DNA from: Botryllus schlosseri | Taxonomy: Eukaryota > Chordata > Ascidiacea > Stolidobranchia > Styelidae | Assembly (NCBI GenBank): GCA_000444245.1 | Contig: KE600730.1 | Span: forward strand, 1 to 23,273 | Length of the DNA: 23,273 nucleotides | Direction: 5' to 3' | Part shown: positions 17,428-23,273 of the stretch, one piece after another | How positions within the stretch are numbered: the stretch's first letter is position 1 | How the letters are laid out: each line of letters begins with the position of its first letter | The notes under the pieces: model-generated | Seen by the model: only the letters and a program-made list of their open reading frames with translations | Databases searched by the model: none | Told to the model about the DNA's origin: nothing | Made by a program: the position numbers and the translations under genes

Positions 17428-18193
17428 ATGGATGCGGGCGAAGGATGTCCAAGAGCGCGATGTTGTAACAAAAACGCGACATGTGGGTGTATTTCGCATG
17501 TTATACACGTTCCTACACCGCTACTCACGATAATATGCAAACAATGCCAGCCCCTTTGCCAAAATTGCAACACAACTAGACCGCAATCCACCATGCTTAA
17601 CGCTGGCAGATGCAACTGTTGTTGTCAAAGGGGAGTTACAGATGTTAGCGAGGAAGGATGTTCCTGCGGAAATGTGACAGGCGCTGTAGACGAGTGAGTG
17701 TAACTTACACCCGTCCAACATCAACGTGTAATGCAACTATACCTATTTTAGAAATGGTAAAGTATGGACCATTGACATTACTGCAGAGGTCAACTGTAAC
17801 TGTAAATGCACTGGTCGCAATATCACGCCGGACGAGATATTCCACAAACAGTGTGTGTGCGAAGGAAGCGGACATACGATCAGAGTATCATTGCCAAGAA
17901 TCGCGGTACAGTGTCCAGTCAATGCCCATTGCCTGTGCGCGCAAGGGGGGAGCGGTGGTAAAACATGCCAGTGTAAACGGAGTTGTGGAATTAATAGCCG
18001 TCGTGCGGCCAATTGCGATTGCTCCGAGGGTGAAATCAACTCAGACGCGCAGCGCAGACCTTCAGCCGACAGCGGTAGAATAACATGGTCTGACAGCGGG
18101 GAGAGCATATTTTCTGGTAATGAGTTCTTATTTACAAACAATTTCACGAGCATTTCAAGTAATGTCGGATCGATGCTACACCACCTCAACTGA
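17428..18193 (+). CDS. Cysteine-rich CxC-module protein, two exons, 235 residues
   Basis: The exons are 17428-17693 and 17752-18193, joined in frame across a 58-bp intron (GTGAGT donor, ACCTATTTTAG acceptor); the split codon restores Glu89. The ATG at 17428 has G at -3 and +4. The 235-residue product has 28 cysteines, all before residue 180, many in CxC pairs (19/21, 64/66, 78/80, 104/106/108, 123/125, 149/151, 161/163, 177/179). Three stretches follow one plan: a CxC pair, 15-23 residues likely to form beta strands, then cysteine (21 to 37, 80 to 104, 125 to 143). The tail (180-235) is serine-rich and cysteine-free. No signal peptide was seen, so either it is cytosolic and binds metal, or an upstream exon is missing. 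I recognise no family; metallothioneins are much shorter and Tesmin-type CXC domains have different spacing. That the frame stays open and cysteine-rich across the intron strongly supports a real gene. Confidence 0.75.
17694..17751 (+). other. 58-bp spliceosomal intron
   Basis: It starts GTGAGTGTAACTTAC and ends CTATACCTATTTTAG. The upstream exon ends after two bases of a codon (GA) and the downstream exon supplies the third (A), which restores the cysteine-rich frame. Without removal the upstream frame meets a stop at 17695. Confidence 0.8.
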
Positions 18194-18281
18194 CTGACAG
18201 CTCCTTTGATTGATAGAATTCTGAAGAGCTTCTTGGGGGCACAGAACGTCAATATACGGTTGAATGGTATATTCGTACTTG

Positions 18282-18287
18282 AATAAA
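18282..18287 (+). terminator. Poly(A) signal AATAAA of the cysteine-rich gene
   Basis: AATAAA lies 89 bases after the stop codon at 18193, a normal position for a short 3' untranslated region. Confidence 0.6.
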
Positions 18288-18348
18288 CTCGAAAATGCAA
18301 GAGGAGGATAGGAAATAACATTGTATATCAACGAGTGTCCATTGATAT

Positions 18349-18453
18349 GCAATGTTCTTTCCAATTCTCTACTAGTTGGTGATAATTACCCCCGACTAGT
18401 GTCAGCCGAAATATTCGGGTTCATTTCAATATGAATATATTATTCAATTGTCT
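18349..18453. repeat. Dispersed repeat, copy B
   Basis: This is the continuous version of the repeat at 7831-8144: CAATGTTCTTTCCAAT, CTACTAG, ACCCCCGACTAGTGTCAGCC and TATTATTCAATTGT lie together in about 105 bp. It lies just past the poly(A) signal of the cysteine-rich gene. Its family is unknown. Confidence 0.6.
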
Positions 18454-18456
18454 GTT

Positions 18457-18990
18457 GATCGATTTCTGGATTTTGGAGCAACACATTTTTTCAAATCGTG
18501 TTCTAATTGAGTAGAAGCTCATTTGAGCGTCAGAAATGACGTTGAATCGAGCGACACATTGGCACGTTCTATTTGAATCAATCGACTCTAGCTCCTAGCC
18601 CTGAAATTCGATGATTAATCCATACCGATATCGACTTACCTACACTTTAATTATGCGTCACTCAAATGAAAATCATCGTCACGGATTAGATGACACAAGG
18701 CCAAGCCTTTGACACGGTAGATTGCAAGACAGGATTGTAGGCAAAATGAAATTAGCAAATTTAGGGCAAGATTTGAGCTGAAACACAGACGAATTATTAA
18801 AGTACGTGTCGTTCGACCAGCCCCGACAACTATTAAATACCTATCTACTCTTGCCGGAATACCTAGGTATATATTTGATTGATATAGTTTGCCATGTAGT
18901 TTCGACTATTCCACACATTCTCATGAATATTCATTGTTTCGCATTGTGCCATGGCTATAGTATTGCGTATTTAAGTCTGAGTTTTGAGCT
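18457..18990. other. Unannotated stretch
   Basis: A 65-codon hydrophobic open frame (18806-19003) lacks a good start and any motif, and is left uncalled. Nothing else was seen. Confidence 0.4.
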
Positions 18991-18995
18991 GATAG

Positions 18996-19307
18996 GTTCT
19001 TGACGTTGGATCAAAACTTGGAGCACCAGCGAAACACCACTGGTCCTCAATCCACATGTGGCAGATATCTTCTCAGCAAGGGCCTAACTGCTGCAAGATG
19101 GTTAAGTTCGCGCGGATACGCTACCACTCGGTGTACCATTGTGCATCAGCTACCAACTGCAGATTTCGAAAACACGACAATATAGGATATTTCCCTGCTG
19201 TGAATGATTGTGAACCTTATTGGTCGTGTCGTAGCCTCCAAAACATGTCGTGTTGCGCCATGCACAGAAGTGGAAACGCTGCATTGTCACAAAGTGCAAC
19301 GAAATAG
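18996..19307 (+). CDS. Possible exon with a peritrophin-A (chitin-binding type 2)-like half motif
   Basis: The frame is open from a stop at 18993 to TAG at 19305; the first ATG is at 19056. Its centre reads YHCASATNCRFRKHDNIGYF then PAVNDCEPYWSC. This fits the core of chitin-binding domain type 2: C, about 9 residues, G-x-F-P, then D-C-x-x-Y-x-x-C. The domain's later cysteines are not well placed in this frame (SLQNMSCCAM), and a neighbouring frame offers CRVAPCTEVETLHC, so the copy may be frameshifted, or the real exon may splice out soon after. Known proteins of this type are secreted and bind chitin or mucin-like glycans. No signal peptide or firm splice site was found. Confidence 0.35.
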   Translation, partial: VLDVGSKLGAPAKHHWSSIHMWQISSQQGPNCCKMVKFARIRYHSVYHCASATNCRFRKHDNIGYFPAVNDCEPYWSCRSLQNMSCCAMHRSGNAALSQSATK

Positions 19308-19860
19308 GGATAGTCGAAAAATTAGCAAATAATCTTTAATGCGATGTAGAGCTGACGGCCTTTATCCCAACACATTGGCGAGTCCATGCGAAATGCTTGA
19401 TGTTTTCGGACAGTGAAATGTATGGGAATTCATTCCGCGAATATTTGTCGTAAAAACCCTTCTCTCTAATGCGTTTCGTTACAGAACATCAAACGTTCGA
19501 CACCATGCAGCGGTTAAGTAAGCTGAGTGTTCAATCCGCACCGATAAGTATGCCATCCCACAGTTGGAATCGTGGCCGTATTGAGAACGAATTATCTCAC
19601 AACACAGAAAGCTACCAGCATATCCAAGGTACGGCATAGTCTACAGCAGGGGCCCTGTTCACGAAAGGAGTGTCTATTGATACCCAACAGGTGGTCCAAT
19701 AGAACAGAATCTCACTCAGAATTATATCGTGGTCTTAAATCCTCCGTGCCTCTGTACATACCTTCCTATGTCCCTAGGTGCAAGCATCATTTGGAATAAA
19801 ATGTTGTGTTTGATTTATACCGTGGTGTAAGTCTGAGGTATTCACGGGTGTAGCAAATAG
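19308..19860. other. Unannotated stretch with a weak transposon-end resemblance
   Basis: CAGGGGCCCTGTTCACGAAA at 19645-19664 resembles a hAT or MITE left terminus, but no matching right end was found. No supported gene. Confidence 0.35.
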
Positions 19861-20261
19861 TGTAACCTTTTTTTTACACCATGATCCCGTTCGAAAATTT
19901 AGAAATATCAATGACCCCGCCATTTTGTACAAATTTTGGAAAAATTAAACGTCACTTTAATTTGAAAAACTGGTTTATACAGTAACCGGTACTTAGAATT
20001 CTATAATGATGTAAATACAACACACTACAAACATGATAGTATACAGGGGTTTTGCGCAAATTTTAAAATAATAATATTAATAAATCCTAAAGTCGAAAAA
20101 AGTAAATTCAATGTCAAGAGTTTTTGCGCTAGTATTTTTATTTACTTGTATTTAATTTTTTTGTTGCTGTTGTTGTTTCTTTTGTTTTGTTGTTGTTTTT
20201 AGTTGAGTAGACTTACATTTTTTCAAATTTTTCATGCCACCATCTGAAAAGGCTGATGACC
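19861..20261. other. AT-rich stretch with a (TTG)n tract
   Basis: TTGTTGCTGTTGTTG and related runs occur at about 20159-20202. Two ATGACCCC phrases (19911 and 20257) are about 350 bp apart and might mark an older repeat, but pairing is too short to call. Confidence 0.4.
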
Positions 20262-20269
20262 CCTTAGGC
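20262..20269. repeat. Target-site duplication of the 20270 hAT element, left copy
   Basis: CCTTAGGC is repeated exactly at 21475-21482. Confidence 0.9.
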
Positions 20270-21474
20270 CAGAGGTCTCAAACACGCGGCCCGTCAGAAC
20301 ATTTTGTGCGGCCCGTGACGACATTTCAGATTTTTATTAATTTGACAATATATAAGTGTCACATATATCTTTTCAGGTTATAAAGTGAAAATTCCCTCTT
20401 AAATTGCTCCGAAAGCCTTAAACTATTCATCAAACTTCACTATAACATCAATTGCAAACGCTTCCATGCAGTGGAAGATTCACTATACTTCGCCACATTT
20501 CCAATTCATGATGACAAAACCTGACCCTTAGACGATTCGGGACTGAAATTTGTGAGTTGGACTTGGACGCGACCTTTCTTAGAATTACTCAGACTCGGGC
20601 TAACTCGATGGCAAAATGAAAATGACTCAAGTGGACTTGGAGTGACTCGGAATGCCGTAAATTTGTTAGAACCACGGACGCAACAAACTAATCGCGTATC
20701 AGGGGAATAGTAATAGATCAGAAAGTCGCAGCTTGGTATTTCGCTAACTAAGCAAGTAGCCTAGTTATGGCAACCATTGGCAATCTGTTAGTTACATCTC
20801 TGGTCGCTAAACCATGTTATTAAGGCCACTTAAAGGTACCGAGTACCGTAGTGGTACGCTCCAACGATGTAACAGCAATGGAACGTTCGGCGTTCCGACA
20901 TTTCAATCACTAGGACACATTCATTAATATCTTTATATTATATTTATATTTTTTCTGCTCCTATATTTGAAGATATTTGGCCATGGGATTAATAGCCTAC
21001 TTATCAGAAGTATTCCCGAATCCTGGATTGGAATTACAATGCTCATTGCTCAACTTAAAAATGTTTTGATATCAGATCAGTCTCTATTATCAATCTGATA
21101 GATTCAAAATATTCATAGTAGCTGAGAATTATAACCCGATAGCTTTTATGATGACATCATACATTTGTCCGCCCATATGGTGTCTAAATCTTATAGTTAA
21201 TATATATCAAGTGCAACAACAATTCTATTCAAATAGTTATAAATGTGATGATTCTTTTCGTGTCAGGCCTAAATTGATACAAGAGTAAATCACATTTTGA
21301 CGATGTGTGTTTACAGTCAGTCTGCTGGATCGGCTCACTTTCAATAGGACAATTCATTCCCGTCAAATAAGGCCTACTTGGAAAGACATAGAATACCCCT
21401 ATAACTGCTGCGGCCCGCGGCGTCGTCAAAACTGGAAAATTGGCCCGCAAGCACATTTGAGTTTGAGACCTCTG
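20270..21474. mobile_element. hAT element, 1,205 bp, CAGAGGTCTCAAAC ends
   Basis: The 14-bp inverted terminus CAGAGGTCTCAAAC is exact at both ends, followed on both sides by GCGGCCCG-type sequence, and the 8-bp target duplications CCTTAGGC are exact. GGCCCG-rich subterminal sequence beside such ends is characteristic of many animal hAT elements. The interior shows no transposase motif on either strand; a 75-codon minus-strand frame (21229-21456) includes terminal-repeat sequence and is not a gene. A stretch at 20530-20655 has many degenerate GACTCG or GACTTGG phrases, which look like a decayed short tandem repeat carried inside. Confidence 0.92.
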
Positions 21475-21482
21475 CCTTAGGC
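21475..21482. repeat. Target-site duplication of the 20270 hAT element, right copy
   Basis: CCTTAGGC, identical to 20262-20269. Confidence 0.9.
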
Positions 21483-21607
21483 AGACTTGGCCAACTACAT
21501 AATTCTATTTGCCTTAATTTTACTGATAAGAGCGAAATGTCGGTAATCCAATTCTAATCTTATTTGCGAAATGTCCCTGTTCTCTCATTTTAAACCAAAT
21601 CGATTAC

Positions 21608-21706
21608 TGCTTTTCCTGAAAATGCTACAGAACTATTTAGTGCGAAACGAGCCAAGCTTGCTGCACATACATTTGCCATTCTCATGCTTATGATAATGAA
21701 CTCTTT
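21608..21706 (-). repeat. RP1 repeat, inverted arm
   Basis: Read on the minus strand, this arm carries AATGAACTCT in complement, GAGAATGGCAAATGTATGTG, CAGCAAGCTTGGCTCGTTTC, GCAC and GCATTTTCAGGAAAAGCAG, the RP1 body. It faces a second RP1 body at 21906-22046 across a tandem array, so the pair forms a foldback-like unit. Confidence 0.75.
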
Positions 21707-21708
21707 TC

Positions 21709-21905
21709 CAAATTAAACTAGAATTGAATTAGAACTGCGCAGTTGTTTCCGAATTAGATGACAATTATATTATAGCTACACAGTTTGATTTCTAAATTAG
21801 ACTAAAATTGGAATTGTAACTACTTAGTTTTTTTTCAAATTAGATAAGAATTACGTTATAGCTACCGAGATTCTTTACCAAATTAGATTAGAATAGGAAT
21901 TCAAG
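21709..21905 (+). repeat. Tandem array of about 43-bp AAATTAGA units, five copies
   Basis: Units start at about 21709, 21751, 21794, 21837 and 21880. Each begins AAATTAGA or a close variant, and the inner units continue through TATAGCTAC and CAGTTT followed by a T-rich end. Single or partial units of the same kind open the RP1 copies at 6747 and 10315. Confidence 0.85.
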
Positions 21906-22046
21906 AAATCGCGACAACTGAGGCATTGAATGAAGTTCAGTTCATATGAAATCAGAAATCATTCTCAGGAGCATAAGTATAGCAAATATACGTGCAGAAA
22001 ACTTTCGTTTCGCGCTATACAATTCTCATGTAAACAATTTAAAAAT
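21906..22046 (+). repeat. RP1 repeat, direct arm
   Basis: This arm carries GGCATTGAATGAAGTTCAGT, CATTCTCAGGAGCATAAG, GCAAATATACGTGCAG and CGTTTCGCGCTATACA, in the RP1 order but more diverged than the copies at 6747 and 10315. It lacks the GGAAAAGCAG end. Confidence 0.65.
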
Positions 22047-22097
22047 TAGATTAGAATTAAATTCCCGCATTTCACTCATGGACAACTAAAGAATTAC

Positions 22098-22141
22098 CTG
22101 GCCGCAGTCCGGTTCATGGCCCACTAGGTTAGGAATCCCTG
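22098..22141 (+). mobile_element. Right end of a hAT-like element
   Basis: On the minus strand this reads CAGGGATTCCTAACCTAGTG then GGCCATGAACCGG, a hAT-type terminus with the usual GGCC-rich neighbour. No left end or TSD was found. It lies just upstream of the splice acceptor of the following exon. Confidence 0.5.
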
Positions 22142-22198
22142 GTCTATAACTGCAACGTAATTTTGTAACATGTGAAGGTATTGTGCGTAACTTATCAG

Positions 22199-22698
22199 AT
22201 GCGGAAATGGAAGAGTTTTCAGATGATCGAACACTTTTGCAAGGCGACTCGGAATTAGCGCGACATCTTCCTGACGATCAAGAGTCGTGTGAAGATATTA
22301 CGAAGCCATCATACGCCAGCGATAATGACTTGTCATCCGACGTGTTTTTCTCGCCTCGCGAAGAAAGCGGTTTGTATTTCGCGTGCAGCACGGAAAATCT
22401 ATCGGCACAAGAGGAGATGGTAGAGACTGATCAAGTCGGGGAGCTACTCAACGTAGCGAGGAGGTCTTCAAGCGAGTGGACGCTTCGGAACGCGGGTAAA
22501 GCGCGATCCGTGCAAAACCAAAGAAAGCTGGATTCCTTGAAAGAACTCAATATGACATCGCTCGGGTCCGTAACTCCTAGACCGCGAAGTAAATCTCTTT
22601 ACACCATAACTGACATACCTCACGTTGTCACACCGGCAAACAGAGCACATTCTGCCAAAGTCAGAAGCAAGGTAGAATTACCCTTTTCGGTCCTTTAA
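22199..22698 (+). CDS. Probable last exon of an unrecognised gene, acidic and serine-rich C-terminal tail
   Basis: A long open frame ends at the TAA at 22696. A good acceptor (GTGCGTAACTTATCAG) precedes 22199, so this reads as a terminal exon entered after one base of a codon; the in-frame ATG at 22207 is an alternative start. The roughly 166 residues encoded are hydrophilic and look disordered. The first half is acidic (for example MEEFSDDRTLLQGDSELARH and later SCEDITKPSYASDNDLSSDV). The second half is basic and serine-rich, with RRSSS and TPRPRSKS resembling kinase target sites. No membrane segment, domain or signal peptide is present. The absence of stops over 170 codons and the higher CpG content against the AT-rich flanks support coding. 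This kind of tail is common on cytoplasmic ends of signalling or membrane proteins, but the family cannot be named. Upstream exons are not in view, and the preceding 0.7 kb is repeats. Confidence 0.65.
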
Positions 22699-22752
22699 GC
22701 TCTGGGGTTGGATCTGAGAGAGACACTGTCTCTACATATGATGTGATCTCAA

Positions 22753-22758
22753 ATTAAA
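22753..22758 (+). terminator. Possible poly(A) signal ATTAAA
   Basis: ATTAAA, the common variant signal, lies 55 bases after the stop codon of the preceding exon. Confidence 0.4.
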
Positions 22759-22759
22759 G

Positions 22760-23273
22760 ATCAGCTACCATTCTTCTCAGAAAGCCAACGTATTCTCGCA
22801 CCAGTCAAAGACTGGCATGAGTGTTACATCATTCCAATCTAGCTTATTCCTTTATAACTCTTTGCGAAATCACCTTGGTAAGTAAGAATCACTATTTCAT
22901 AATGTCAGATGACAACTATCTCTAATTCCCTGCTTGATCGCGTCGAGAAGGGTTAGCGATCAGCTATTGGAAAGTAACACTGGTCTGAATATTTACCTTT
23001 TGTTTCAATATGATTGCTTTATGAGGAGAATGATGACTGCCTTTTTTTTCACTTTCATCAATAATTTGAGACCACAACATATTTAGAGAGCAGTGCTGCT
23101 TTAACAATCGAATGCTAACATGGATACGTGCCGACTGCAACCTTGCTAAGTACGAGCCGCCAACTTTGGGTATCGGTGGTTCGTTACCATGACCGTCTAT
23201 CGGATTTATCTGTCACAACTCAAACGTGGCTTTGCGACTAGTCAAGTTTTATTTTGATGATTCCGTTCTGAGA
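22760..23273. other. Unannotated 3' flank
   Basis: No supported gene or repeat was found to the window end. Confidence 0.45.

Noticed and set aside
17743-18321. 192-codon minus-strand open frame opposite the cysteine-rich gene
   Set aside because: It is a shadow of the plus-strand exon. Its composition mirrors the complement of cysteine codons, and the plus strand has matching splice and poly(A) signals.
18806-19003. Hydrophobic 65-codon frame as a membrane protein
   Set aside because: It has no ATG at its start, AT-rich codons mimic hydrophobicity, and no neighbouring exon was found.
1-23273. CRISPR array, bacterial operon or rRNA/tRNA gene
   Set aside because: No regularly spaced repeats with spacers, no ribosome-binding-site-led gene runs, and the only tRNA-like promoters belong to SINE sequence.

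Overview
This looks like animal nuclear DNA. It is AT-rich and sparse in genes, with spliceosomal splice signals, a 58-bp intron, a tRNA-derived SINE flanked by a target-site duplication (TSD), and many hAT-type DNA transposons. A compact-genome invertebrate fits best; a tunicate is only a guess, because no taxon-specific gene is recognisable. One 51-base assembly gap is present (10264-10314).

Layout. 1-626: right end of a hAT element. 880-1950: a diverged direct duplication of about 0.4 kb. 3190-3540: an imperfect long inverted repeat, abutted by a full-length tRNA-SINE (3556-3840). 4480-9880: AT-rich DNA with three members of a hAT-like family whose ends read TAGGGTTACCATA; one of them (9083-9876) carries a second hAT-like element. 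10315-11440: a nested stack in which a repeat (called RP1 here) is split by a 911-bp hAT element, itself split by a 423-bp member of the TAGGG family. 11746-13227: a 1,482-bp hAT element with perfect 8-bp TSDs and a GC-richer interior. 16759-17269: a decayed hAT element that still encodes the end of a transposase. 17428-18287: the best host gene, a two-exon cysteine-rich protein of 235 residues with a poly(A) signal. 18996-19307: a possible exon with a chitin-binding (peritrophin-A)-like half motif. 20270-21474: a hAT element with perfect 8-bp TSDs. 21608-22046: two RP1 arms in inverted orientation around a tandem array of about 43-bp units. 22199-22758: the likely last exon of an unrecognised multi-exon gene, with a possible poly(A) signal.

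No operon-like or pathway relationship among genes can be seen. The dominant story is repeated hAT insertion, with a readable order of events, around one intriguing cysteine-rich gene. Everything was read by eye; no similarity search was possible.
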